DNA of 64,000 bases. Origin: RGIG7111 sp036839975 (lineage in GTDB: Bacteria; Bacillota; Clostridia; Peptostreptococcales; Anaerovoracaceae). The stretch lies in assembly GCA_036839975.1 (NCBI GenBank), contig DAISVU010000002.1:108564-172563 (forward strand). The letters are read 5' to 3'. The notes beneath the pieces are model-generated. The model saw only the letters and a list, made by a program, of their open reading frames with translations, made no database searches and was not told the origin of the DNA. Of the stretch, positions 35,537-45,261 are shown one piece after another; positions within the stretch are counted from its first letter, which is position 1, and every line of letters begins with the position of its first letter. Position numbers and translations under genes: made by a program.

Positions 35537-36403
35537 ATGTATTGCTGGAATTGCGGCATGAAAAATACGGATGATGCCTGCTTCTGCTCAAGTTGCGGGG
35601 AAAAGCTTGACAATGCTGTTCAAAACAGAGATGAGCAGATATACGATATTTCAAGCTCTCAGTCGGGAAATTTGATGCCTGCGACAGATAAAAAATCTAA
35701 AAAAGCGCCTGTTGTCGTAAGCATAATCGCTCTTATAGCTATATCAGCCGGAGTCTGCTTTTGGTATACTACGTACAGGAACATAGATATTGATCTTTCA
35801 TCCGGTTATAAAACGGCCATAACCGTTTCAGGCAACGATGGAGAAGGTAAAATAAATATCGATCAGTATGAAATAAAAACAATCCTTGCTGATGGGAACG
35901 GCAGACTTAAAAAATTCCTCAGTCAGGTCGACTTCGCAGCTGATAAAACATCCGGTCTTTCCAACGGTGAGCACGTCAAGATAAAAGCGAAATACGTCAG
36001 CACCCTTGAACAGAAATACCATGTCACCGTGACGGGTAATACGATGGATTATCTTGTAAGAGCTTTGGACGAAGCTGATAAGGAAGCCGAACAGCCTACA
36101 GAAGACAACAACCATTCAGGAAACGCATTTGACTATGATATCGAAAGAGGAACAGATTCATTTGATACAAAACTGCTTACCGCTGATGATCTGAGAGGCA
36201 GGACTGACGCGGAACTTCAGGCAGCGTTGAACTACATCTGCGCTAAAAACGGCAGAATATTTAAAAATATAGATTACAGCAGATATAAATGGTATCTTCC
36301 GATCTACAGCGCATCGGATTTTGACAATAATATTAAAACGATACTCTCTCCGACAGCATATGAAAATTATAGATTGATATTACGAAACAGAGACGTCAAC
36401 TGA
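35537..36403 (+). CDS. Zinc-ribbon membrane protein with C-terminal YARHG domain
   Basis: A 288-residue protein. Residues 3-22 form a zinc ribbon (CWNCG ... CSSCG) in the cytoplasm. One membrane segment follows at about 56-76 (VVVSIIALIAISAGVCFWY). The outer part has a beta-rich section (about 80-170) and, at about 215-285, a YARHG domain (LTADDLRGRTDAELQAALN ... CAKNGRIF ... WYLP), thought to be extracellular in many clostridia. Function unknown; the architecture suggests a sensor or envelope-associated protein. AAGTCGAGGGTAG precedes the ATG weakly. It has its own promoter. Confidence 0.75.
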   Translation: MYCWNCGMKNTDDACFCSSCGEKLDNAVQNRDEQIYDISSSQSGNLMPATDKKSKKAPVVVSIIALIAISAGVCFWYTTYRNIDIDLSSGYKTAITVSGNDGEGKINIDQYEIKTILADGNGRLKKFLSQVDFAADKTSGLSNGEHVKIKAKYVSTLEQKYHVTVTGNTMDYLVRALDEADKEAEQPTEDNNHSGNAFDYDIERGTDSFDTKLLTADDLRGRTDAELQAALNYICAKNGRIFKNIDYSRYKWYLPIYSASDFDNNIKTILSPTAYENYRLILRNRDVN

Positions 36404-36449
36404 TGCATGCGCAGCAAAAATACCGAATACAATATGATTTGACCATATC

Positions 36450-36478
36450 TTGAAAAAACATATCATACATAATATACT
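36450..36478 (+). promoter_or_regulatory. Promoter of murA
   Basis: TTGAAA, 17 bases, TATACT. The start site would be near 36485, which rules out the ATG at 36484 as the murA start. An alternative overlapping pair, TTGACC-N16-TATCAT, lies at 36439-36466. Confidence 0.65.
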
Positions 36479-36510
36479 TATGTATGACAAGCGGACGGAG
36501 GAAGACTCAC

Positions 36511-37788
36511 TTGGAAAAAATATTAGTCAGAAAAAGCGCCCCGCTTAAGGGCGAGGTGTGTATAAGTGGTGCGAAAAATGCGGTGCTTCCAATAATGGCG
36601 GCAGCGCTTTTGACTGAAGAAAAATGTGTTATACACGATACACCTGCTCTGAGAGATGTTGAGATCATGAGAGACATTCTGAAAAGCATGGGTGTTAGCA
36701 TTGAAGATAAATTGAATGAAAATATAATTGAGATACAGACAGAAGACATTAAAGTGACGGACGCTCCGTTGGATTTGGTAAAACAAATGAGAGCTTCCAT
36801 TCTGGTACTGGGACCGGTACTTGCTCGCAAAGGACATGTAAGCGTTCCTCTGCCGGGAGGCTGCGCCATAGGCAAACGACCGATAGAGCTGCATCTTAAA
36901 GGGTTAAAAGCTTTGGGGGCTGACATTATATCCGGATATTATGATAATGATACCAGGGTGGAAGCGCATGCGTCGAAGTTGAAAGGCGCAAACATTTACC
37001 TCGACTTTCCAAGTGTCGGCGCAACTGAAGTAATAATCACTGCTGCTGTTCTTGCGGAAGGTACGACTGTAATTGAAAATGCGGCTCAGGAACCCGAGAT
37101 CGTAGACCTTGTAAATTTTTTAAACAAAATCGGAGCAAAGATCAGAGGCGCAGGCACAGACACCATCAAAATAGATGGTGTAAAATCTCTTCGCGGCACT
37201 GATCATAACATCATACCCGATCGTATAGAAGCGGGGACTTATATGGTCGCGGCTGCGATTACAAAAGGAGATGTGCTGATAAAAAATGCAGTTGAAAGTC
37301 ATATAAAACCGATTATTGCAAAGCTGCGCGAATGCGGTGTGCAGATAGAAACGACTGATCTGGGGTTAAGGGTAAGAGGTGACGTTGCGCCGCTGGTCGC
37401 TACCGATATAAAAACTCTGCCATATCCCGGGTTCCCTACTGATATGCAGTCGCCGTTCATGGCGCTTTTGACAGTGGCGGACGGTGCAAGCGTAGTACAG
37501 GAGACAGTATTTGAAAACCGGTATATGCATGTTGCTGAATTCAACCGAATGGGCGCCGGCATAATTTTAGATGGACACAGGGCATTCATACCCGGCGGGA
37601 AGAAACTCAAGGGTACAAAAGTAATAGCGACAGATCTGAGAGCAGGCGCGGCTGTTATACTGGCAGGGCTTGTCGCTGAAGGCACTATGGAAATAACCGA
37701 AATATTCCATGTTGACAGAGGATATGAAAATCTGGTTGGGAAATTCAAAGGACTCGGCGCCGATATTGAAAGGATCGAAGACGTCTGA
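36511..37788 (+). CDS. murA: UDP-N-acetylglucosamine 1-carboxyvinyltransferase
   Basis: First committed step of peptidoglycan synthesis: transfer of enolpyruvate from PEP to UDP-GlcNAc. A 425-residue protein with Lys22-Asn23 (SGAKNAVLP) and the catalytic loop Cys118 in PGGCAIGKRP, so it should be sensitive to fosfomycin in this respect. The TTG at 36511 is chosen because CGGAGGAAGACTCAC lies right before it and because the promoter above starts RNA after the upstream ATG. EKILVRKSAPLKGEV is then the normal N-terminus. Confidence 0.95.
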   Translation: MEKILVRKSAPLKGEVCISGAKNAVLPIMAAALLTEEKCVIHDTPALRDVEIMRDILKSMGVSIEDKLNENIIEIQTEDIKVTDAPLDLVKQMRASILVLGPVLARKGHVSVPLPGGCAIGKRPIELHLKGLKALGADIISGYYDNDTRVEAHASKLKGANIYLDFPSVGATEVIITAAVLAEGTTVIENAAQEPEIVDLVNFLNKIGAKIRGAGTDTIKIDGVKSLRGTDHNIIPDRIEAGTYMVAAAITKGDVLIKNAVESHIKPIIAKLRECGVQIETTDLGLRVRGDVAPLVATDIKTLPYPGFPTDMQSPFMALLTVADGASVVQETVFENRYMHVAEFNRMGAGIILDGHRAFIPGGKKLKGTKVIATDLRAGAAVILAGLVAEGTMEITEIFHVDRGYENLVGKFKGLGADIERIEDV

Positions 37789-37821
37789 AACATTACGGTT
37801 CAAGGCAGGAGCAAAACATAG

Positions 37822-38667
37822 ATGATAAGAAAGATCAATGTAAAAACAGTAACAAAAGCAATAAAAAAACTGGCAATAGATACGAACAATAACCTGTGTA
37901 ATGATGTATGTGAGCGCATATGTGAATTTGCAGCTAAAGAAACTTTTCCTGTGGCTAAAGATATAATGTCCGGAATACAGGAAAATATATCTGTTGCCAA
38001 ACAGAGAAATATCCCGCTATGTCAGGACACGGGCATCGTATGCATATTTATGGAAATCGGACAGAACGTGCATTTTATCGGCGGAAATCTTGAAGACGCA
38101 ATAAATGAAGGGGTAAGGCAGGGATATAAAGACGGATATTTGAGGAAATCCGTAGTAAACGATCCTTTTGAAAGGAAGAATACTGACGACAATACCCCTG
38201 CCGTGATAAATTATAAAATCGTGCCGGGGGACAAAGCAATAATAAAATTTGCACCTAAAGGGTTCGGTTCTGAAAATATGAGCCGGATAAAAATGCTGCC
38301 GCCGGCGGCGGGGGCGGATGCGGTCAAAGCTTTTGTGGTGCAGGTATGTCAGGATGCGGGCGCAAATCCGTGTCCTCCGACAGTAGTAGGTGTCGGTATA
38401 GGAGGAACTTTTGACAGTGCCGCGCTTATGGCGAAGGAAGCGCTGCTGGAGCCTCTGGATGCCGATGCGCAGAACGATTTTTACAAAGTCATGGAGGATG
38501 AACTCCTGAATAGAATAAACAAGCTGGGCATCGGACCTCAAGGCTTCGGCGGAAAAACCACAGCCTTGGCGGTGAAGATAAAAGCCGCTCCCACGCATAT
38601 AGCAGGGCTTCCTGTGGCTGTAAACATCAACTGCCATGTTTCACGACATGGAGAAATCATACTGTAA
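37822..38667 (+). CDS. Class I fumarate hydratase (Fe-S), alpha subunit
   Basis: A 281-residue N-terminal-type subunit of the oxygen-sensitive [4Fe-4S] fumarase/tartrate dehydratase family. Candidate cluster cysteines are in LCQDTGIV, in VCQDAGANPCPP and near CHVSRHGE. It is followed 68 bases later by the beta subunit gene, the split arrangement common in anaerobes. L(+)-tartrate dehydratase is an alternative; metabolic context does not decide. Transcription probably continues from murA (33-base gap). Confidence 0.9.
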   Translation: MIRKINVKTVTKAIKKLAIDTNNNLCNDVCERICEFAAKETFPVAKDIMSGIQENISVAKQRNIPLCQDTGIVCIFMEIGQNVHFIGGNLEDAINEGVRQGYKDGYLRKSVVNDPFERKNTDDNTPAVINYKIVPGDKAIIKFAPKGFGSENMSRIKMLPPAAGADAVKAFVVQVCQDAGANPCPPTVVGVGIGGTFDSAALMAKEALLEPLDADAQNDFYKVMEDELLNRINKLGIGPQGFGGKTTALAVKIKAAPTHIAGLPVAVNINCHVSRHGEIIL

Positions 38668-38735
38668 CTCAATAATGTTGTTTGCTTTATATCAATCTTA
38701 AGATATGCAAACTGCGGAAGACCAGAGGTGATTTT

Positions 38736-39356
38736 TTGGAAAAGACTTTATTGTTCCCGTTTACAAAAGACAAGCTTGCAGAACTCAGAGCCGGTGATTC
38801 TGTCCTGATCACAGGGACAATCTATACCGCAAGAGACGCTGCCCATGCAAGATTGATAGAAATGCTTCATAACGGTGAAGAATTGCCCTTTAAAATAGAG
38901 GATTCCATAATATATTATACGGGTCCTTCGCCGGCGAAACCGGGAGATCCCATAGGCTCTGCCGGACCGACCACCTCCTATCGCATGGACAGCTATGCTC
39001 CTGAGCTGCTGGATCTGGGTCAGGCCGGAATGATAGGCAAAGGAGAAAGGAGTCCGGCTGTATGGGATGCCGTTGTCAGAAATAATGCAGTGTATTTTGC
39101 CGCTATAGGCGGCGCAGGGGCACTTATCTCACGGTGTGTCATCGATGCCGAGGTCATAGCTTTTGAAGATCTCGGGCCGGAAGCTGTACGGAAACTCACA
39201 GTCAAAGAAATGCCGGTGACCGTAACTATAGATCCTCTGGGCAACGATCTGTATAAGATGGGAAGAGATGAATATTTAAAATCAGTAAACGGTAGTGATG
39301 ATGAAATGCAGGAGCACATTGATATCGTAACCGATGATAATGATTCGATATTGTAA
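38736..39356 (+). CDS. Class I fumarate hydratase (Fe-S), beta subunit
   Basis: A 206-residue C-terminal-type subunit (TGTIYTARDAAHARLIE; YTGPSPAKPGDPIGSAGPTT; SPAVWDAVVRNNAVYFAAIGGAGAL by segments). The TTG at 38736 is the likely start: AGAGGTGATTT lies just upstream and the protein then starts EKTLLFPFTKDKL; the longer frame from 38682 adds unrelated residues. It forms the active enzyme with the alpha subunit. Confidence 0.9.
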   Translation: MEKTLLFPFTKDKLAELRAGDSVLITGTIYTARDAAHARLIEMLHNGEELPFKIEDSIIYYTGPSPAKPGDPIGSAGPTTSYRMDSYAPELLDLGQAGMIGKGERSPAVWDAVVRNNAVYFAAIGGAGALISRCVIDAEVIAFEDLGPEAVRKLTVKEMPVTVTIDPLGNDLYKMGRDEYLKSVNGSDDEMQEHIDIVTDDNDSIL

Positions 39357-39435
39357 ACCGTGCAGCGGCCTAATGCGTTTCAGTATGTTATTAAGCACGC
39401 TGACAAGCTTTTAAAACAAGAAAGGTAAAGATGAA

Positions 39436-40722
39436 ATGACAAAAAAGACAGCTAAATTCGATACAAATTGTGTGCATGGCGTTTACAAGGCAGAGAATGC
39501 TCAGCCTCAGGTAATCCCAATAATACAGAACACTACGTTCAGATATTACGACTCATCTGATATTGCAGCGCTTTTCAATCTTGACAGCCCCGAATTTTTC
39601 TATTCGAGACTGGCAAACCCTACGGTAAGCGCTTTAGAAGGAAAGATGGCGCTTCTGGAAGGCGGCACCGCCGGAAAATGCACGTCATCGGGACAGGCGG
39701 CCACACTCATCACGGTCCTCAACCTGTGCAATGCCGGGGATCATATGATATCGGCGACAAATATATACGGCGGCACACACAACCTTCTTGGAGTATCACT
39801 GAAAAAACTCGGCATCGATGTGGATTTTGTAGACCAGGAACTTTCTGCAGAAGAAATTGCAGCTCATGCGAGACCGGAGACCAAAGCTGTTTTAGGAGAA
39901 ACTCTCGGAAACCCGGCACTTTCAATTCTCGATTTTAAGAAATTTTCAAAGGTCGCACATATGCTGGGAGTGCCTTTTATAGTTGACAATACACTGGCTA
40001 CACCTGCGCTTTGCAGACCTGTCGAGCATGGCGCCGATATAGTTATAGAAGCAACTACAAAGTATGCGGACGGGCATGCGAGCTGTGTAGGCGGCTCCAT
40101 AGTGGAGTCCGGAAAATTCGACTGGGCCGCATCAGATAAATTCCCCGGCTTTACAGAGCCTGATGAGAGTTACCACGGACTGGTATTTTATGATAAGTTC
40201 GGTGAAACAGCATTCTGCACAAGACTCACAGCAGTTCTTGTAAGAGATCTGGGTTGCACCATGTCACCTATGAACGCGTATCTTACACATCAGGGACTTC
40301 AGACGCTGCATTTGAGAATGCAGAGACATTCAGAAAACGCATTCGCACTTGCGAAATTCCTGCAGCAGCACGATATGGTGGATTGGGTAACATACCCGGG
40401 TCTTAAAAATGATAAATACTATGACCTTGCCTGCAAGTACATGCCTGACGGTCAAAGCGGCGTACTTTCGTTCGGCGTAAAAGGCGGTGTGGAAGCCGGC
40501 GTCAAGTTTCAGGAAGCCTTGAATCTTACGAGCATAGTTGTGCATGTGGGCGATGTTAGGACATCTGTACTGCATCCCGCAAGCAGTACGCACAGACAGC
40601 TGACTGAAGAAGAACAGATTGCCGCAGGTATCAGACCGGAACTTATAAGAGCCTCGGTGGGCATCGAAGATATAGATGATATTTTGGAGGATTTCGATCA
40701 GGCGCTGCGCGCAGTAAAATAG
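39436..40722 (+). CDS. metY: O-acetylhomoserine sulfhydrylase (aminocarboxypropyltransferase)
   Basis: PLP enzyme of the Cys/Met metabolism family making homocysteine from O-acetylhomoserine and sulfide. The 428-residue length and the start FDTNCVHGVYKAENAQPQV are typical of MetY rather than of the shorter MetB (about 380). PLP lysine is near residue 209 (TTKYADGHAS). Followed 103 bases later by metA, which makes the substrate. No SAM riboswitch or T-box is visible in the 79 bases upstream. Confidence 0.93.
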   Translation: MTKKTAKFDTNCVHGVYKAENAQPQVIPIIQNTTFRYYDSSDIAALFNLDSPEFFYSRLANPTVSALEGKMALLEGGTAGKCTSSGQAATLITVLNLCNAGDHMISATNIYGGTHNLLGVSLKKLGIDVDFVDQELSAEEIAAHARPETKAVLGETLGNPALSILDFKKFSKVAHMLGVPFIVDNTLATPALCRPVEHGADIVIEATTKYADGHASCVGGSIVESGKFDWAASDKFPGFTEPDESYHGLVFYDKFGETAFCTRLTAVLVRDLGCTMSPMNAYLTHQGLQTLHLRMQRHSENAFALAKFLQQHDMVDWVTYPGLKNDKYYDLACKYMPDGQSGVLSFGVKGGVEAGVKFQEALNLTSIVVHVGDVRTSVLHPASSTHRQLTEEEQIAAGIRPELIRASVGIEDIDDILEDFDQALRAVK

Positions 40723-40825
40723 ATAAATAACGTTAAAAACAATACTGCCTGATATTTTGTTGAAATATGTTTCAGCAAAATATCAGGGATATGAAATCAA
40801 TATAATTATATTACAGGAGAATTTA

Positions 40826-41776
40826 ATGCCTTTAATAATACCGGATTCGCTTCCGGCAGCAGAAACGCTGCAAAGAGACAATATATTCACTATGGAACAC
40901 GGCAGAGCCATGAACCAGGATATCAGACCGCTCAAAATAGTGATAGTAAACCTCATGCCTACCAAGATCGCGACTGAAACACAGCTGGCGAGGGTGCTTG
41001 CAAATTCACCGCTTCAGGTGGAGCTTACATTGGTAAAAATGGATTCACACGAGCCGCGCAATGTTTTACAGGATCATATGGAATCATTTTACAAGACTCT
41101 TGATGAGATCAAATATAATGAATACGACGGTATGATAATCACAGGAGCGCCTGTTGAATTCCTGGACTTTGAAGAAGTCGATTATTGGAACGAGCTTTGC
41201 GATATGTTTGAGTTTTCACTTACGAATGTTTACAGCACGATGCATATCTGCTGGGGAGCACAGGCCTCTCTCTATTATCACTGCGGCATACCGAAACACG
41301 TAATGGACAAAAAGATGTTCGGGGTGTTTGAACAACGTGTTGTCAGACCTCAAAACCCGTTAGTCAGAGGTTTTGATAATGTATTTTATGCCCCGCATTC
41401 ACGAAACACGGAAGTGCGCAGGGAAGATATACTGAAATTCCCCGGGCTTAGGATATTGGCTGAATCTGAAGAATCCGGCCCTCACATACTGTCAACAGAG
41501 AATGGACGTCAGATATTCGTTCTCGGACATCAGGAATATGACAAGGAAACTCTTGCCAATGAATATTTCAGAGACATAAACAAAGGTCTGGACATGGACG
41601 TCCCCAAAAATTATTTCCGAGATGACGATCCTGACAAAGAAATACTCTTCAGATGGAGAGCACATGCGAGCCTTCTTTTCAGTAACTGGCTCAATTACTA
41701 TGTGTATCAGGAAACGCCGTACGATCTCAATGAACTGAAAAATAAGGCACTTAAAGTACAATGGGAAGCAGAATGA
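40826..41776 (+). CDS. metA: Homoserine O-acetyltransferase, MetA family
   Basis: A 316-residue MetA-fold (class I glutamine-amidotransferase-like) acyltransferase that activates homoserine. Catalytic Cys142 (HICWGAQ), His235 and Glu237 (LGHQEYD) are all at the standard numbers. Residue 111 is Glu (TGAPVE); published work on MetA links Glu111 to acetyl-CoA and Gly111 to succinyl-CoA use, so acetyl transfer is predicted. This agrees with metY next to it. The ATG at 40826 follows ACAGGAGAATTTA; an earlier start at 40757 adds 23 residues foreign to the family. Confidence 0.94.
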   Translation: MPLIIPDSLPAAETLQRDNIFTMEHGRAMNQDIRPLKIVIVNLMPTKIATETQLARVLANSPLQVELTLVKMDSHEPRNVLQDHMESFYKTLDEIKYNEYDGMIITGAPVEFLDFEEVDYWNELCDMFEFSLTNVYSTMHICWGAQASLYYHCGIPKHVMDKKMFGVFEQRVVRPQNPLVRGFDNVFYAPHSRNTEVRREDILKFPGLRILAESEESGPHILSTENGRQIFVLGHQEYDKETLANEYFRDINKGLDMDVPKNYFRDDDPDKEILFRWRAHASLLFSNWLNYYVYQETPYDLNELKNKALKVQWEAE

Positions 41777-41838
41777 CATCCTGTTGTGCTTTTTTGTATA
41801 TATAAAAAACAGCAATTTTCACGGAGACGGAGGTAGAC

Positions 41839-43791
41839 ATGAACAAGAAAAGATTTTTGGAGGTATTATCAAAAGATTTTCCAAATATCAGGGCGGCAAG
41901 CGCCGAGATAACCAACCTCAATGCGATACTTGCGCTTCCAAAAGGCACTGAATACTTTTTAAGTGATCTTCACGGTGAGCACGAAGCATTCATACATATG
42001 CTCAAGAGCGCATCGGGTGTTATACGGCACAAGATAGATGAACTGTTCAGTCCTGATCTTACTGTGTGTGAAAGAGATGATCTGGCATCACTTGTATACA
42101 ATGCGGATGCGGAGATGAAGCGCAAAAAGAATTCGGTAACTGATTTCGACAAGTGGTGCAGACAGGCCATATATAATCTTGTGGAGATATGCAAGGCCGT
42201 ATCCACGAAATACACGAGATCAAAAGTCAGAAAAAGACTTCCAAAGGCTTTCGCGTACAGTATAGATGAGCTTCTGCATGCAGATGATGAAGATAATAAG
42301 GCGGCTTATTACAGCGCTATCATCAGATCAATAGTCGAATGCGGGGTGGCGGAGGATTACATAAGAGAACTTACAGAGCTTATCAGCGGTCTTGCGGTGG
42401 ACAAACTGCATATCATAGGGGATATATTTGACAGAGGACCGCACCCAGATACCATAATGGATTTTCTGGTAAACTACCATGACGTGGATTTTCAATGGGG
42501 AAACCACGATATAGTCTGGATGGGAGCCGCTGCCGGAAACTGGGCCTGTATTACAAATGTGCTCAGAATGAACGTAAGTTATAATAATTTCGATATGCTT
42601 GAGATAGGCTACGGCATAAACCTCAGGCCGCTTTCGAGTTTTGCCGCCAAGTTCTACGGAGATGATCCGTGCGAGTATTTTAAGCCTCACATAATAGATG
42701 AGAATGTCTATGATCCCGTCGATGAGGAACTCGCCGCAAAAATGCACAAAGCTATAGCTGTATGCCAGTTCAAAGTGGAAGGGCAGAGGATAAAAGCTCA
42801 TCCGGAATACGATCTCAACAACAGACTTTCGCTTGAACAGGTGGATTATGAGAACGGCACTATGGAAATAAACGGCAAAACATACGAACTCAGAGATAAG
42901 AATTTTCCTACTGTAGATCCTCAGGATCCGTATAAACTTACAAGTGAAGAAAATGAAATGCTTAACAGACTCGAAGCCTCGTTCCTTAAAAGCGAAAAGC
43001 TTCAAAAGCATATAAGGTTCATGTTCACACATGGATCACTTTATAAATGCATCAACGGCAATCTTTTGTATCACGGGTGCATTCCGCTTACTGACGACGG
43101 TAATTTTAAAGAGTGCACTATAAACGGCGAGACACATAAAGGAAAAGCATATATGGATTTCCTGGATACCGAAGTCAGAAGGGAATTTTATGAATCCGAC
43201 GGACTGGATAAGAATGAGCGTTCGGGTGATATCATGTGGTATCTTTGGCTCGGCAAAGACTCGCCGCTTTTCGGCAAAGATCAGATGACAACATTTGAAA
43301 GATGTTTCATTGCAGATAAAAAAACGCACAAAGAGCATACTGTCCCGTACTACAGATGGATAAAAGAAAAAAGCACCTGTGAAATGATATTAAAGGAATT
43401 CGGGCTCGATAAGAAGAGTTCAAAAATACTCAACGGACATGTGCCGGTCAAGATAAAAGACGGAGAAAGCCCGGTCAAGGGTGACGGGCTTTTGTATGTT
43501 ATAGACGGGGGCATTTCCAAGGCCTACCAGAAGCAGACAGGCATCGCGGGATATACCTTTATCTTTAATTCAAGATACATGTCGCTTGCCGAGCACAAGC
43601 CTTATGAACCCCTTAAAAAAGACGGCACACAGGTGTTCCATTCTCCGAAGCTGACTACCGTTTACACGCTTGAAAAGAGAATGATGGTGCTGGACGCCGA
43701 TCAGGGCCGGGCACTTGAACAGCAGGTGGTTGAACTTAAGGCGCTGATCAATGCTTATAAAAAGGGCGTACTTAAGGAAACATGGGATTAG
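41839..43791 (+). CDS. fbp: Fructose-1,6-bisphosphatase, class III
   Basis: A 650-residue Bacillota-type FBPase of the calcineurin-like metallophosphatase fold, used in gluconeogenesis. Metal ligands are visible in FLSDLHGEHEAF, IIGDIFDRGPHPD, FQWGNHDIVWMG and ILNGHVPV. Length is normal for class III. GACGGAGGTAGAC precedes the ATG. Confidence 0.95.
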   Translation: MNKKRFLEVLSKDFPNIRAASAEITNLNAILALPKGTEYFLSDLHGEHEAFIHMLKSASGVIRHKIDELFSPDLTVCERDDLASLVYNADAEMKRKKNSVTDFDKWCRQAIYNLVEICKAVSTKYTRSKVRKRLPKAFAYSIDELLHADDEDNKAAYYSAIIRSIVECGVAEDYIRELTELISGLAVDKLHIIGDIFDRGPHPDTIMDFLVNYHDVDFQWGNHDIVWMGAAAGNWACITNVLRMNVSYNNFDMLEIGYGINLRPLSSFAAKFYGDDPCEYFKPHIIDENVYDPVDEELAAKMHKAIAVCQFKVEGQRIKAHPEYDLNNRLSLEQVDYENGTMEINGKTYELRDKNFPTVDPQDPYKLTSEENEMLNRLEASFLKSEKLQKHIRFMFTHGSLYKCINGNLLYHGCIPLTDDGNFKECTINGETHKGKAYMDFLDTEVRREFYESDGLDKNERSGDIMWYLWLGKDSPLFGKDQMTTFERCFIADKKTHKEHTVPYYRWIKEKSTCEMILKEFGLDKKSSKILNGHVPVKIKDGESPVKGDGLLYVIDGGISKAYQKQTGIAGYTFIFNSRYMSLAEHKPYEPLKKDGTQVFHSPKLTTVYTLEKRMMVLDADQGRALEQQVVELKALINAYKKGVLKETWD

Positions 43792-43911
43792 AAACGACAT
43801 TTTTTAAACTTAAAACTGTTGCAAAAACATTTAATAAATGATATTTTAAAGTAGGCACGTTTTCAATGTGTAAAAACCTAATATATACATTATAGTTTTT
43901 TTAAAAACATG

Positions 43912-43940
43912 TTGAAAACCGCCTTGAGAAATGGTATGTT
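43912..43940 (+). promoter_or_regulatory. Promoter of the butyrate gene cluster
   Basis: TTGAAA, 17 bases, TATGTT, about 70 bases before the thl ATG. The motif ATGTTGAAAA occurs twice here (43909 and 43936), once in the -35 and once just after the -10. No clear Rex site (TTGTTAA-N4-TTAACAA) was found. Confidence 0.5.
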
Positions 43941-44017
43941 GAAAATATGTCAGTATGCAAAAATGCGGAAGAGTCGGCATATTTGCTTACCCTAATTAAT
44001 TTTAAAGGAGGAATAAC

Positions 44018-45217
44018 ATGAAAGAAGTTGTAATCGTAAGTGCAGCAAGAACCCCTTTCGGTAAATTTGGCGGCGGACTTAAAAGCTTTAAGGCTGCAGA
44101 ACTCGGCGGACTCGCAATAGCAGAAGTAATTAAGAGAGCCGGAATCAGCCCTGAAGATGTAGACGAAATGATCTACGGTATGGTATTACCGGCAGGACAG
44201 GGACAGGTTCCTGCGCGCCAGGCATCACTCAAGGGTGGTATTCCTATTGAAAAACCTTGCCTTACAATCAACAAGGTTTGCGGCAGTGCTCTTAAAGCCG
44301 TTACTCTCGGTACACAGATCATCAAGAGCGGAGACGGTTCAGAGGTTATCCTTGCAGGCGGTATGGAAAGTATGTCGAACGCACCTTATCTCAGCGACAG
44401 CGTAAGATGGGGAGCCAGAATGTTCAATACTAAAATGGTCGATGCAATGGTAAACGACGGACTCTGGTGTCCTCAGTATGATGTGCACATGGCTGTACAC
44501 GGCGGCGGAGTTGCTAAGGAATACAACATTTCTAGAGAGATGCAGGATAAGTGGGCTTATCGTTCACAGATGAAATGGGCTGAAGGCGAGAAAAACGGAG
44601 TATTCGATGACGAAAGATTCCCTGTTGAAGTCAAGGGAAAGAAGGGCAAAGTCAATGTAGTAGACAAAGACGAAGCTCCTCGTCCTGATACTACTCTGGA
44701 AGGACTTGCAGCACTTCCACCTATCTTTGATCCTGAAAACACAGTAACTGCAGGTAACGCACCGGGAACTAATGATGGCGCTTCAGCAGTTGTTATCATG
44801 ACAAGAGAAAAGGCAGAAGAGCTTGGCGCACCGATCCTCGCAACTATCAAGGGCTATGCTCAGGTTGCAAGAGACGCTAAGTACATCGCAACAGTTCCTG
44901 GTCTTTCTATCAAGAAAGTTATGGATGAAAACAATCTTACCATTGATGATTTCGATCTAATCGAAGTTAACGAAGCATTTGCGGCAGTTCCTCTCGTATC
45001 ATGCATAGGCATCCTCGGAATGACTTATGAACAGATGGACGAAAAGGTTAACGTGAACGGTTCTGCGGTTGCAGTTGGTCACCCGATCGGAGCTTCCGGT
45101 GCTCGTATCCTGATGACTTTGATTTATGAGCTGAAACGTCGCGGTCTCAAGAGCGGTATATGCGCTATCTGTTCCGGTATGGCTCAGGGAGATGCTTGCT
45201 GGATCGAAGTTGAGTAA
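44018..45217 (+). CDS. thlA: Acetyl-CoA acetyltransferase (thiolase)
   Basis: Condenses two acetyl-CoA to acetoacetyl-CoA, the entry of the butyrate pathway. The 399-residue protein has the nucleophilic Cys in NKVCGSALKAV (near residue 89), His in GHPIGASGAR and the second Cys in CSGMAQGDA, all in standard order. AAAGGAGGAATAAC precedes the ATG. It is the first gene of a six-gene run ending in crt. Confidence 0.95.
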   Translation: MKEVVIVSAARTPFGKFGGGLKSFKAAELGGLAIAEVIKRAGISPEDVDEMIYGMVLPAGQGQVPARQASLKGGIPIEKPCLTINKVCGSALKAVTLGTQIIKSGDGSEVILAGGMESMSNAPYLSDSVRWGARMFNTKMVDAMVNDGLWCPQYDVHMAVHGGGVAKEYNISREMQDKWAYRSQMKWAEGEKNGVFDDERFPVEVKGKKGKVNVVDKDEAPRPDTTLEGLAALPPIFDPENTVTAGNAPGTNDGASAVVIMTREKAEELGAPILATIKGYAQVARDAKYIATVPGLSIKKVMDENNLTIDDFDLIEVNEAFAAVPLVSCIGILGMTYEQMDEKVNVNGSAVAVGHPIGASGARILMTLIYELKRRGLKSGICAICSGMAQGDACWIEVE

Positions 45218-45261
45218 TAAATTATCTCATATTTATTTAATTAAAGAAAGGAAGTTTAAAC

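Noticed and set aside
39357..39435. SAM riboswitch or T-box before metY
   Set aside because: The gap is only 79 bases and contains no conserved core or terminator/antiterminator pair.
43792..44017. Rex operator upstream of thlA
   Set aside because: Only loosely similar AT-rich words are present; no two half-sites in correct spacing.
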